In this document: in pieces, positions 27,032-35,590 of the stretch
Position numbering within the stretch: position 1 is the first letter of the stretch
Layout of the letters: each line of letters begins with the position of its first letter
NCBI RefSeq assembly: GCF_014203425.1
Contig: NZ_JACHJC010000001.1
Coordinates: 1,550,001-1,614,000 of the forward strand
Length of the DNA stretch: 64,000 nt
Reading direction: 5' to 3'
Source of the DNA: Micromonospora echinospora
GTDB taxonomy: Bacteria; Actinomycetota; Actinomycetes; Mycobacteriales; Micromonosporaceae
Notes under the pieces: generated by a model
Seen by the model: only the letters and a program-made list of their open reading frames with translations
What the model was told of the DNA's origin: nothing
Database searches by the model: none
Made by a program: the position numbers and the translations under genes

Positions 27032-28459
27032 TCAGGGGCGGCCCATGCCGCGGTATTCCCACCCGGCCTGCGTCCACAGTGTCGAGTCGAGGCAGTTGCG
27101 CCCGTCGACCACCTTGCGGCCGTTGGCCAGCTCGCCCAGGGCGACCGGGTCGGCGTTACGGAACTCGGCCCACTCGGTGAGCACGCAGACCAGGTCGGCG
27201 CCGCGGACGGCGTCGTTCATGGTCTCCTCGTACGTCAGCTCGGGCACCGCGCGGCGCGCGTTCTCGATCCCCTGCGGGTCGAACACGTGCACGTCGGCGC
27301 CGGCCTTGCCGAGCAGCGCGGCGACCGCGAGCGCCGGCGCGTCGCGTACGTCGTCGGTGTTGGGTTTGAAGGTGGCGCCGAGCACCGCGACACGGGTGCC
27401 GGAGAGGTCCGGCCCGGCCGGACCGGAGCGGCGGCCGAGCAGCTCGGCGGCGAGCTGCACCACGCGGCTGCGCCGGCGCAGGTTGATCAGGTCGACCTCG
27501 TGCAGGAAGCGCAGCGCCTCACCGGCGCCCAGCTCCTGCGCGCGGGCCTGGAAGGCGCGGATGTCCTTGGGCAGGCACGCGCCGCCGAAGCCGAGGCCGG
27601 CCTGGAGGAAGCGGTTGCCGATGCGCGGGTCGTAGCCGATCGAGCGGGCCAGCTGGGTGACGTCGCCGCCGGCCGCCTCGCAGACCTCGGCCATCGCGTT
27701 GATGAAGGAGATCTTGGTGGCGAGGAACGCGTTCGCGGCGACCTTGACCAGCTCGGCGGTGGCGAAGTCGGTGACCACGAGCGGTACCTCGCGGTCCTCG
27801 GTGGCGGCGAGGTCGAAGACGCCCTTGTGCGCGGCGTAGAGCATGCCGTTGGCCCACTCGCTCTTGACGCCGACCACGATCCGGTTCGGACGCAGCACGT
27901 CGTCGACGGCGAAGCCCTCCTGGAGGAACTCGGGGCTCCACGCCACCTCGACGCCGAGGTCGGCCGGGCTGTGCTTGCCGACGAGCTGCTCCACCCACTC
28001 GGCGGTGCCCACCGGCACGGTGGACTTGCCGACGATCAGCGCCTTGCGGGTCAGGTGCTGGGCCAGGCTGGTCACGGACGCCTCGACGTACGACAGGTCG
28101 GCGCCCATGCCGTCGGCCCGCTGCGGGGTGCCGACGCAGATGAAGTGGACGTCGCCGAAGTCGGCGGTCTCCTTGATGTCCGTGCTGAACCGCAGCCGGC
28201 CGGCGGCCAGGTTGCGCCGCAGCAGCTCGTCGAGGCCGGGCTCGTGGATCGGCACCTCACCGGCGTTCAGCTTGGCGATCTTGTCCGTGTCGACGTCGAA
28301 GCCGAGCACCTCGTAGCCCAGCTCGGCGTAGCAGATGGCGTAGGTCGCACCGAGGTAGCCGGTGCCGAGGAACGTCACCCGGGGACGGGCGGCGCCGGAC
28401 GGCGGGGTCACCGCGGCGATGGCGGGCATCGGCTGGGTGTTCGGGTACGGAATCGTCAC
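27032..28459 (-). CDS. ugd: UDP-glucose 6-dehydrogenase
   Basis: A 475-residue NAD-dependent enzyme that oxidises UDP-glucose to UDP-glucuronate for cell-wall or exopolysaccharide sugars. The Rossmann motif is FLGTGYLGATYA near residue 30. The catalytic cysteine is in GFGGACLPKDI near 285. GATFKPNTDDVRDAPAL marks the C-terminal UDP-binding domain. The GTG at 28459 is preceded by GGAGAAG at a suitable distance. The first 25 residues are a loose, proline-rich extension. It is transcribed alone with its own strong terminator. Confidence 0.92.
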   Translation of the reverse strand: MTIPYPNTQPMPAIAAVTPPSGAARPRVTFLGTGYLGATYAICYAELGYEVLGFDVDTDKIAKLNAGEVPIHEPGLDELLRRNLAAGRLRFSTDIKETADFGDVHFICVGTPQRADGMGADLSYVEASVTSLAQHLTRKALIVGKSTVPVGTAEWVEQLVGKHSPADLGVEVAWSPEFLQEGFAVDDVLRPNRIVVGVKSEWANGMLYAAHKGVFDLAATEDREVPLVVTDFATAELVKVAANAFLATKISFINAMAEVCEAAGGDVTQLARSIGYDPRIGNRFLQAGLGFGGACLPKDIRAFQARAQELGAGEALRFLHEVDLINLRRRSRVVQLAAELLGRRSGPAGPDLSGTRVAVLGATFKPNTDDVRDAPALAVAALLGKAGADVHVFDPQGIENARRAVPELTYEETMNDAVRGADLVCVLTEWAEFRNADPVALGELANGRKVVDGRNCLDSTLWTQAGWEYRGMGRP

Positions 28460-28707
28460 GCCTGTCTTCTCCGCTCGCACTGGCGGCGCTTCCACGCGTC
28501 GCATTCTGCTGGGGGCGCCTGGGCCGGGCACCGAGGGAACTGGATTTCTGCTGTGAGGGTAGTGGGGCCGGGCGGGCGACACTCGGGCGCGAGCCTACCC
28601 GCCGGTAAGGTCCGGCAGGGGCCGGTGGCTATCCTTCAGTTTGCGGCAGTCGTCGGCCCCCGGGCGGTACAGACTGCGCATGATAGCGGTGAAAGGGGAG
28701 GGCCGAC

Positions 28708-29871
28708 ATGGCCGCAGAGCAGTCGTTCGACGTCTACCGGTTGCCGGAGGAGCACGAGGCGATCCGGGAGGCGGTCCGTGAGGTCTGTGCGGCCAAGGTG
28801 GCTCCGCATGCCGCTGAGGCCGACGAGACAGGTGAGTTCCCGAAGGCGTCCTACGAGGCGCTGCGGGCCGCCGACTTCCACGCCCCGCACATCCCCGTCG
28901 AGTACGGCGGCGCCGGCGCGGACGCCCTGGCCACGGCCATCGTGATCGAGGAGGTGGCGCGGGCCTGCGCCTCGTCCTCGCTGATCCCGGCGGTGAACAA
29001 GCTGGGCACCATGCCGCTGCTGCTGGCCGGCTCCGAGGAGCTGAAGCGCAAGTACCTGACCCCGGTCGCGGCCGGGGAGGGCATGTTCTCCTACTGCCTC
29101 TCCGAGCCGGAGGCGGGCTCCGACGCCGCCGCGATGACCACCAAGGCGGTACGCGACGGCGACCACTGGGTGCTCAACGGCGTGAAGCGGTGGATCACCA
29201 ACGCGGGCGTCTCCGAGTACTACACCGTCTTCGCCGTGACCGATCCCACAGCCCGCTCGAAGGGCATCTCCGCCTTCGTCGTGGAGAAGTCCGACCCGGG
29301 CGTCAGCTTCGGCGCCCCGGAGAAGAAGCTCGGCATCAAGGGCTCGCCGACCCGCGAGGTCTACTTCGACAACGTGCGGATCCCGGCCGACCGCATGATC
29401 GGCGCCGAGGGCACCGGCTTCGCCACCGCCATGAAGACGCTGGACCACACCCGGGTCACCATCGCCGCCCAGGCCGTCGGCATCGCCCAGGGCGCGCTGG
29501 ACTACGCCAAGGGCTACGTCCAGGAGCGCAAGCAGTTCGGCAAGCCGGTCGCCGAGTTCCAGGGCATCCAGTTCATGCTCGCCGACATGGGCATGAAGCT
29601 GGAGGCGGCGCGGCAGCTCACGTACGCCGCCGCCGGCAAGTCCGAGCGCGGTGACGCGGACCTGACGTACTTCGGCGCGGCCGCGAAGTGCTTCGCGTCG
29701 GACGCCGCCATGGAGATCACCACCGACGCGGTCCAACTGCTCGGCGGCTACGGCTACACCCGCGACTACCCGGTCGAGCGGATGATGCGGGACGCCAAGA
29801 TCACCCAGATCTACGAGGGCACCAACCAGGTGCAGCGCATCGTCATGGCCCGTCAGCTGCTCAAGGGCTGA
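28708..29871 (+). CDS. Acyl-CoA dehydrogenase
   Basis: A 387-residue FAD flavoprotein of the short/medium-chain type. YCLSEPEAGSDAAAM and WITNAG are the FAD-binding signatures. The C-terminal QLLGGYGYTRDYPVERMMRDAKITQIYEGTNQVQRIV carries the catalytic glutamate of the IYEGT motif. It introduces the 2,3 double bond into acyl-CoA, passing electrons to ETF. Chain-length preference cannot be told. GGGGAGGG lies 6 nt before the ATG. It is followed by a hairpin terminator shared with the convergent membrane-protein gene. Confidence 0.94.
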   Translation: MAAEQSFDVYRLPEEHEAIREAVREVCAAKVAPHAAEADETGEFPKASYEALRAADFHAPHIPVEYGGAGADALATAIVIEEVARACASSSLIPAVNKLGTMPLLLAGSEELKRKYLTPVAAGEGMFSYCLSEPEAGSDAAAMTTKAVRDGDHWVLNGVKRWITNAGVSEYYTVFAVTDPTARSKGISAFVVEKSDPGVSFGAPEKKLGIKGSPTREVYFDNVRIPADRMIGAEGTGFATAMKTLDHTRVTIAAQAVGIAQGALDYAKGYVQERKQFGKPVAEFQGIQFMLADMGMKLEAARQLTYAAAGKSERGDADLTYFGAAAKCFASDAAMEITTDAVQLLGGYGYTRDYPVERMMRDAKITQIYEGTNQVQRIVMARQLLKG

Positions 29872-29886
29872 CCGGAGGCGTTCGGG

Positions 29887-29916
29887 CGGGCGGGCCGGTG
29901 CAAACCGGCCCGCCCG
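29887..29916. terminator. Bidirectional terminator
   Basis: CGGGCGGGCCGG (29887-29898) pairs perfectly with CCGGCCCGCCCG (29905-29916) around the loop TGCAAA, between convergent genes. Confidence 0.75.
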
Positions 29917-29923
29917 CGCTCGT

Positions 29924-30577
29924 TCAACGGCTCTCGGTGCCCTCCGGCCGGCCCGCGCCGCGCGGCGGGGCCGACCACGGCGACTCCCCGGCGGTACGGC
30001 GGGGCAGCGGCTCGGTCGGGGTCTCGGGATACGCCAGCGTGAGCGGCGGCGTGTCCGGGTCCTTGGCCGGTGCCGGAGGCCAGTCGGTGAGCGTCGGCTT
30101 GTGCTCCACCGGCGCGGCGGCCGGGGTCAGCTCCGCCTCGGCCGTCGGAGGTGTGGCGGGACGCCGCCAGCGGCTCGTGCTGAACACGGCCATCAGCAGC
30201 AGCACGCCGATGAGGAACAGCGTGCCGTTGTCCAGCGGGTCGCGCAGCGGCAGCGGGTCACCGAGCAGCTTCAGGTCACCGGGCACCCGGTCCCGCACGC
30301 TGAACGGCGCGACGAACAGCCCGAGGTACGGGACCGCGAGCAGCAGGCCGGCCACGAGCGGGCCGAGCGGCGAGAAGCGCAACGTGCCGAGCAGGCCGAG
30401 CAGGATGCCGGCGACGCCCAGATAGACGGCCGGCTCGATCAGGTTCGGCGTGCTGTACGTCCCGATCTCCACCCAGCGGTCGACGGTCCGCTCAGATCCG
30501 TCCTGACCGAGCGTGACGAGCACCCAGGTGACGGGCGCCACCGCCAACCCGGCGAGGAAGCTCCAGAGATGTCGCAT
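29924..30577 (-). CDS. Four-helix membrane protein of unknown function
   Basis: A 217-residue protein with transmembrane stretches near residues 5-23, 48-66, 72-92 and 118-135, and a proline/threonine-rich cytoplasmic tail (140-217). I do not recognise a family. It is divergent from the thioesterase gene with 23 bp between the starts, so the two promoters overlap. Confidence 0.65.
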   Translation of the reverse strand: MRHLWSFLAGLAVAPVTWVLVTLGQDGSERTVDRWVEIGTYSTPNLIEPAVYLGVAGILLGLLGTLRFSPLGPLVAGLLLAVPYLGLFVAPFSVRDRVPGDLKLLGDPLPLRDPLDNGTLFLIGVLLLMAVFSTSRWRRPATPPTAEAELTPAAAPVEHKPTLTDWPPAPAKDPDTPPLTLAYPETPTEPLPRRTAGESPWSAPPRGAGRPEGTESR

Positions 30578-30600
30578 CCGCGCACCGTACCGTTTTCGGC

Positions 30601-31116
30601 ATGACAGATCATCCCGCGGTCCCGCCGGGTAAGCCGACCTCGTACTCCCGCGTCACGCTCAGTCGCATCATGACCGCGGTCGATGTCAATCTGTACGGGA
30701 CCGTGCACGGTGGGGTACTGATGAAATTCGTGGACGACGTTGCCGGCGCGGCGGCGGCGCGGCACAGCGGCGGCACCGCCGTGACGGCCTCCATCGACGA
30801 GATCGTCTTCTCCGAGCCGGTCCGGGTGGGCGACCTCGTGCACGCGCACGCCCAGATCAACTGGACCGGCAGCACCTCGATGGAGGTCGGGGTGAAGGTG
30901 GTCGCCGAGCGCTGGGACTCGGCCGAGGACGAGCCCGTGCCGGTCGCCACCGCGTACCTGGTCTTCGTGGGGGTCGACGTGGGCGGCGCGCCCCGGCCGG
31001 TGCGCCCGGTGCTGCCCGAGACGCCGGACGACGAGCGCCGCTTCCGGGAGGCCGAGATCCGGCGGGCGCACCGGCTGGCCCGCCGCCGTGCGATCCAGGC
31101 CCACCGCGCCGGCTGA
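30601..31116 (+). CDS. Acyl-CoA thioesterase, hotdog fold
   Basis: A 171-residue hotdog thioesterase of the YciA/BACH type. VDVNLYGTVHGGVLMKFVDDVAG carries the conserved catalytic acid and helix, followed by VTASIDEIVFSEPVRVGD. A basic C-terminal helix (RRFREAEIRRAHRLARRR) is typical of the actinobacterial group. It hydrolyses acyl-CoA to free acid; substrate range is not predictable. The -10-like TACCGT (30588-30593) lies 7 nt before the ATG, so it is probably leaderless. Confidence 0.9.
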   Translation: MTDHPAVPPGKPTSYSRVTLSRIMTAVDVNLYGTVHGGVLMKFVDDVAGAAAARHSGGTAVTASIDEIVFSEPVRVGDLVHAHAQINWTGSTSMEVGVKVVAERWDSAEDEPVPVATAYLVFVGVDVGGAPRPVRPVLPETPDDERRFREAEIRRAHRLARRRAIQAHRAG

Positions 31117-31123
31117 GGTGTAA

Positions 31124-31282
31124 GGAAGGGCCCCCTGTTAACGCCTGCGGTAGAGGAAGGGCCCCCTTTTAACACCCGGGCACGCACGCCCGCCCCCCGC
31201 CGTCCGGCGGCGGACCCCGCGGGGAGTGAGGCGTTAACAGGGGGCCCTTCCTATGCACGAGGCGTTAATAGGGGGCCCTTCC
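31124..31282. repeat. Four-copy intergenic repeat cluster (two direct, two inverted)
   Basis: Four 22-bp units: forward at 31124-31145 and 31155-31176, reverse at 31230-31251 and 31261-31282. The unit begins GGAAGGGCCCCCTGTTAAC. Units 1 and 3 are identical; units 2 and 4 differ at three and one positions. The two arms face each other across a 53-bp G+C-rich spacer and could fold into a large cruciform. It lies downstream of the thioesterase gene and within 150 bp of the acetoacetyl-CoA synthetase start. I recall this unit from Micromonospora intergenic DNA. Confidence 0.85.
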
Positions 31283-31435
31283 TTGCACGCGGGCCACATG
31301 GGGTGGGGGTGCGGGGTGTGGGCGGGCCACGCCCCGTACGCCGCAGCCGGCGCGGACAATGGCGGCACGAGGTAGGGCAAGATGGCGCCACGGCCCCGGC
31401 ACACCGTCGTGGCGGGCCCAGGGGAGGGTGGAACA

Positions 31436-33424
31436 GTGGCTGACGTGCTGTGGACGCCGCCGGCGGACGTGCGGGAGCAGTCCCGGATCGGTGACTACCT
31501 GCGCTGGCTGGCCGAGCACCGCGGGCTGGAGTTCGCCGACTACGACGCGCTGTGGCAGTGGTCGGTGACCGACCTGGACGCGTTCTGGCGCTCGATCTGG
31601 GACTGGTTCGACGTGGTCGCGCACACCCCGCCGACCGCCACGCTCACCGGCCGGGCCATGCCCGGCGCCCGCTGGTTCCCCGGTGCGACGCTCAACTACG
31701 CCGAGAACGTGCTCCGGATGCCGGGGCTGGGCGACGACGACCCGGCGGTGATCGCACACGGTCAGACCCGCGCGCCGGAGACGCTCACCGCTGCCGAGCT
31801 GCGCGAGCGGGTCCGCCGGGTGGCGGCCGGGCTGCGCCGCCTCGGCGTGGGGCCGGGCGACCGGGTGGCCGCGTACGCGCCGAACATCCCCGAGACGTAC
31901 GTCCTGCTGCTCGCCACCGCCAGCCTCGGCGCGATCTTCTCCTCCTGCGCGCCGGAGTTCGGCACCCGCAGCGTCACCGACCGCTGGCAGCAGATCGAAC
32001 CCACGGTGCTGGTCGCCGTGGACGGCTACCGGTACGGCGACAAGCCTGTGGACAGGCGCGCCGAGGTGGCCGCGATCCGGGCGGCGTTGCCGTCGCTGCG
32101 GCACACGGTCGCCATCGCGTACCTCGATCCGGACGGCCCGGCCCTCGACGGCGCGTTGCCGTGGGCGGAGCTGGCGGCACCGACCGACGAGCCGTTGACG
32201 TTCACTCCGGTGGCCTTCGACCACCCGCTCTACGTGCTCTACTCCTCCGGCACGACCGGCCTGCCCAAGCCGATCGTGCACGGCCACGGCGGCATCCTGC
32301 TGGAACACCTCAAGATGCTGGCGCTGCACCACGACCTGGGTCCGTCCGACCGGTTCCTGTGGTTCACCACGACCGGCTGGATGATGTGGAACTTCCTGGT
32401 CTCCGGCCCGGCGGTGGGCGCGGCGATCGTGCTGTTCGACGGCAACCCGGGCCACCCCGACCTGGGCGCGCTGTGGCGGCTGGCCGCCGACACCGGCACC
32501 ACGTACTTCGGCACGTCCGCGCCGTTCCTGCTGGCCTGCCGCAAGGCCGGGCTGGTGCCGCGGGAGATCGCCGACCTGTCCGCGGTGCGCGGCCTCGGCT
32601 CGACCGGCGCGCCGCTGCCGGCCGAGGGCTTCACCTGGGTGTACGAGAACGTCAGCGACCGCCTCCAGCTCCAGTCACTGTCCGGCGGCACGGACGTGTG
32701 CACCGGGTTCGTCGGCGGCGTGCCGCTGCTGCCGGTGTACGCCGGGGAGATCGCCTGCCGGGCGCTGGGCGCGAAGGTGGAGGCCCGTTCCGCCGACGGC
32801 AGCGCGGTGATCGGGCAGCTCGGCGAGCTGGTGATCACCGAGCCGATGCCGAGTATGCCGGTGGGGTTCTGGAACGACCCGGACGGCGCCCGCTACCGGG
32901 AGGCGTACTTCGAGGTCTATCCCGGGGTGTGGCGGCACGGCGACTGGATCACCGTGAACGAGCGCGGCGGATGCGTCATCACCGGCCGGTCCGACGCCAC
33001 GCTGAACCGGGGCGGCGTGCGGCTGGGTACCGCCGAGTTCTACTCGGTGGTCGAGGGCTTGGACGAGGTGGTCGACTCGGTGGTCGTGCACCTGGAGGAC
33101 GACGAGGGCGGCGCGGGCGAGTTGCTGCTGTTCGTGGTGCTCGCCGAGGGCCTGGAGCTCGACGACGAGATGCGGCGCAAGATCTGCCGGGAGCTGCGTA
33201 CCGCGCTGTCGCCGCGGCACGTGCCGGACGAGATCCACCAGGTCCGGGCCGTGCCCCGCACGCTGAGCGCGAAGAAGCTGGAGGTGCCGGTCAAGAAGAT
33301 CCTGACGGGCACCCCTGTGGACAGCGCGGCGGCCAAGGGCGCCCTGGCCAACCCCGAGTCCCTGACGGCCTTCGCCGCCCTGGCCCAGCGCCGAGCCACC
33401 ACCAACCACCCCACCCCCGCGTAA
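31436..33424 (+). CDS. Acetoacetyl-CoA synthetase
   Basis: A 662-residue adenylate-forming ligase. The AMP-binding loop is LYSSGTTGLPKPIVHGHGG. TTTGWMMWNFLVSG, the C-terminal hinge TGRSDATLNRGGVRLGTAEFY and the lysine loop SAKKLEVPVKKIL match acetoacetate-CoA ligases rather than acetyl-CoA synthetases (the N-terminus LWTPPADVREQSRIGDYLRWL also fits). It activates acetoacetate for lipid or PHB metabolism. GTG 31436 is chosen over upstream ATG 31382 because GGGAGGG lies 7-8 nt away and the length fits the family. Confidence 0.9.
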   Translation: MADVLWTPPADVREQSRIGDYLRWLAEHRGLEFADYDALWQWSVTDLDAFWRSIWDWFDVVAHTPPTATLTGRAMPGARWFPGATLNYAENVLRMPGLGDDDPAVIAHGQTRAPETLTAAELRERVRRVAAGLRRLGVGPGDRVAAYAPNIPETYVLLLATASLGAIFSSCAPEFGTRSVTDRWQQIEPTVLVAVDGYRYGDKPVDRRAEVAAIRAALPSLRHTVAIAYLDPDGPALDGALPWAELAAPTDEPLTFTPVAFDHPLYVLYSSGTTGLPKPIVHGHGGILLEHLKMLALHHDLGPSDRFLWFTTTGWMMWNFLVSGPAVGAAIVLFDGNPGHPDLGALWRLAADTGTTYFGTSAPFLLACRKAGLVPREIADLSAVRGLGSTGAPLPAEGFTWVYENVSDRLQLQSLSGGTDVCTGFVGGVPLLPVYAGEIACRALGAKVEARSADGSAVIGQLGELVITEPMPSMPVGFWNDPDGARYREAYFEVYPGVWRHGDWITVNERGGCVITGRSDATLNRGGVRLGTAEFYSVVEGLDEVVDSVVVHLEDDEGGAGELLLFVVLAEGLELDDEMRRKICRELRTALSPRHVPDEIHQVRAVPRTLSAKKLEVPVKKILTGTPVDSAAAKGALANPESLTAFAALAQRRATTNHPTPA

Positions 33425-33449
33425 CCCCACCCCCACCCCCACGCCCGCT

Positions 33450-33516
33450 GATCTTGCACTTTCCGCCCCGGCGAAGGGGGCGAATCACCCCTCCCGAGGG
33501 CCGAAACTGCAAGATC
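33450..33516. repeat. Inverted repeat between convergent genes
   Basis: GATCTTGCA (33450-33458) and TGCAAGATC (33508-33516) are exact complements; pairing continues inward after one mismatch (TTTC with GAAA). It lies between the convergent acetoacetyl-CoA synthetase and TIGR03089 genes, so it probably serves as a terminator for both. The sequence resembles dispersed Micromonospora intergenic repeats (recollection). Confidence 0.6.
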
Positions 33517-33540
33517 GCGGGGGAGGGCGGGTGGGGCGGG

Positions 33541-34230
33541 TCAGGTCAGGGTTTGGGTTGTTTTTTCGGTCTCGGCTCGGGCGGCCAGGCGGGCCGGATC
33601 GGGGTGGGCGCAGGCCACCACGCTGACGCCGGCGGACAGGGGAGCCAGTAGCCAGTCGACGGGGTCGGGGTAGCGGGTCACGTCGACCAGGAGGCGGTCG
33701 CCGGGGGTGAGGCCCAGCTCCGCGGCGCGGGCCTGCGCGCGAGCCAGCAGCGCCGCGTCCGCCTCGCCACCCCCGGGGTGCGGCGTGAAGTGATCGCCGT
33801 GCCCGCGTACCGCCGTCACGAAGTCGGCGCAGCCCGCGGGCACCTGCCGCATCGGCAGCGCGAACGGGTCGAGCGCCAGCGCGTACCGCTCGCCGGCCGG
33901 CCACCCGGCCGCCTCGTCCGCCCGGTCGGCGGCCACGAACAAGACCTCCACCGGGCCCGGCGCGTCGGTCACCGTCAGTTTCGCCGACCAGCAGCCGAGC
34001 AGCACGGCGGCGGTCTGCCAGTGCGGCGGCAGCAACACGCCGGCCGGATCGCCCGGCGCGGCACCGATCTCGTCGGTGAGCAGGTTGGCCGTCTTCGCCA
34101 CCCAGTTCGCAAGCGTCGCGCCGGAGAGTTCGGTGCGCTCCCCGGTGGCGTCGTCGTACCAGGTCAGCAGCGGTCGGGTGGGGTCCGGCGCGATCGCGTC
34201 GGCGAACACCCGGGCAATGTTGTCGGCCAT
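33541..34230 (-). CDS. TIGR03089 family protein (truncated AMP-ligase-like)
   Basis: A 229-residue protein resembling the N-terminal part of adenylate-forming enzymes (PLLTWYDDATGERTELSGATLANWVAKTANLL) but lacking the ATP-binding P-loop and the whole C-terminal domain. This is the normal state of the actinobacterial TIGR03089 family, found in mycobacteria beside the wbbL/rmlD/manC region. Catalysis is doubtful; a binding or scaffold role is possible. The start is ATG 34230; the long upstream frame covers the antisense of the glycosyltransferase and is rejected. Confidence 0.8.
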   Translation of the reverse strand: MADNIARVFADAIAPDPTRPLLTWYDDATGERTELSGATLANWVAKTANLLTDEIGAAPGDPAGVLLPPHWQTAAVLLGCWSAKLTVTDAPGPVEVLFVAADRADEAAGWPAGERYALALDPFALPMRQVPAGCADFVTAVRGHGDHFTPHPGGGEADAALLARAQARAAELGLTPGDRLLVDVTRYPDPVDWLLAPLSAGVSVVACAHPDPARLAARAETEKTTQTLT

Positions 34231-34380
34231 CGGCGCGAACGATACGCGCCCCGCGTGCGTACTCGATGACAACGTCAAGTCGGCGTACCGTCGGGTCGCG
34301 GTCAGCGTCGTGCGTCCGGCGCGGCGTACGCTTGCCGACAGTGTTCTTTCCCACAACTGCGCCATCTGAGGAGTCGCCCC

Positions 34381-35526
34381 GTGACCGCCGGTCGCCCGCC
34401 CCGCGTTCTCATCGACGCCACGAGTGTCCCCGCCGACCGTGGCGGCGTCGGTAGATACGTCGACGGACTGCTCGGCGCGCTGGGCCGGGTCTGCGGCACC
34501 GGTGTCGACCTGGCGGTGGTGAGCCTCCGTACCGACCTGGAGCGGTACACCCGGATGCTGCCGGGCGCCGAGGTGATCCCCGCCCCGGCGGCGGTGGCGC
34601 ACCGACCGGCGCGCCTGGCCTGGGAGCAGACCGGACTGCCGCTGCTGGCCCAGCAGGTCGGCGCGGAGGTGCTGCACTCGCCCTTCTACACCTGTCCGCT
34701 GCGGGCCGGATGCCCGGTGACGGTCACTGTGCACGATGCGACGTTCTTCACCGAGCCGGAGCACTACGACAAGTCGCGCCGGACGTTCTTCCGCAGCGCC
34801 ATCAAGACCTCGCTGCGGCGGGCCAGCCGGGTGATCGTGCCGAGCAAGGCCACCCGGGACGAGCTGATCCGGCTGCTGGACGCCGACCCGACCCGGATCG
34901 ACGTCGCCTATCACGGCGTCGACCAGGACGCCTTTCACGCGCCCGGCGACGAGGAGAAGGCGCGCGTGCGGGCCCGCCTGGGTCTGGGCGACAGCAGCTA
35001 CGTAGCGTTCCTCGGGGCCAAGGAGCCGCGCAAGAACGTACCCAACCTGATCCGTGGCTGGGCGCGGGCGGTGGCCGACCGGCCGAACCCGCCGGCGCTC
35101 GTGGTCGCGGGCGGTCAGGGGCATGACGACGACATCGACCGCGCGGTGGCCGAGGTGCCGTCGCACCTGCGGCTGCTGCGCCCGGGCTACCTGCGTTACG
35201 CAGACCTGCCCGGCTTCCTCGGTGGCGCGCTCGTGGCCGCCTACCCCTCCTACGGCGAGGGCTTCGGCCTGCCGATCCTGGAGGCGATGGCGTGCGCGGC
35301 CCCGGTGCTCACCACGCCGCGCCTGTCCCTGCCCGAGGTGGGCGGCGACGCGGTGGCGTACACCAGCGAGGACCCGGACCAGATCGCCACCGACCTGGCC
35401 GCCCTGCTGGACGACGAGCCGCGGCGGCTCTCGCTGGCCAAGGCCGGGTTCGACCGGGCCAAGGAGTTCACCTGGGAGTCCAGCGCGGACGTGCACATCG
35501 CGGCCTGGCGACGGGCCCGGTCCTGA
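34381..35526 (+). CDS. GT4-family glycosyltransferase
   Basis: A 381-residue GT-B fold glycosyltransferase. The N-terminal acceptor domain starts RVLIDATSVPADRGGVGRYV. The C-terminal nucleotide-sugar domain has FLGAKEPRKNVPNLIRGWA, YLRYADLPGFLGGALVAAYPS and YGEGFGLPILEAMACAAPVL with the EX7E motif of GT4 enzymes. A mannosyltransferase acting on cell-envelope glycans is plausible because manC follows 64 bp downstream, but the sugar is inferred. The GTG start has GAGGAG 7-8 nt upstream. Confidence 0.87.
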   Translation: MTAGRPPRVLIDATSVPADRGGVGRYVDGLLGALGRVCGTGVDLAVVSLRTDLERYTRMLPGAEVIPAPAAVAHRPARLAWEQTGLPLLAQQVGAEVLHSPFYTCPLRAGCPVTVTVHDATFFTEPEHYDKSRRTFFRSAIKTSLRRASRVIVPSKATRDELIRLLDADPTRIDVAYHGVDQDAFHAPGDEEKARVRARLGLGDSSYVAFLGAKEPRKNVPNLIRGWARAVADRPNPPALVVAGGQGHDDDIDRAVAEVPSHLRLLRPGYLRYADLPGFLGGALVAAYPSYGEGFGLPILEAMACAAPVLTTPRLSLPEVGGDAVAYTSEDPDQIATDLAALLDDEPRRLSLAKAGFDRAKEFTWESSADVHIAAWRRARS

Positions 35527-35590
35527 GGGCCGGCGGGCGGCCCTGGACGACCGACCGTGACGACTCGCCCGCTTCGGGCATGATGTGCTG

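Noticed and set aside
31124..31282. CRISPR array
   Set aside because: Only four units, two of them inverted, with unequal spacing and no cas genes nearby.
33541..35496. Extended version of the TIGR03089 gene reaching across the glycosyltransferase
   Set aside because: The extra N-terminal part is antisense to a well-supported gene and lacks family similarity; ATG 34230 fits the family length.
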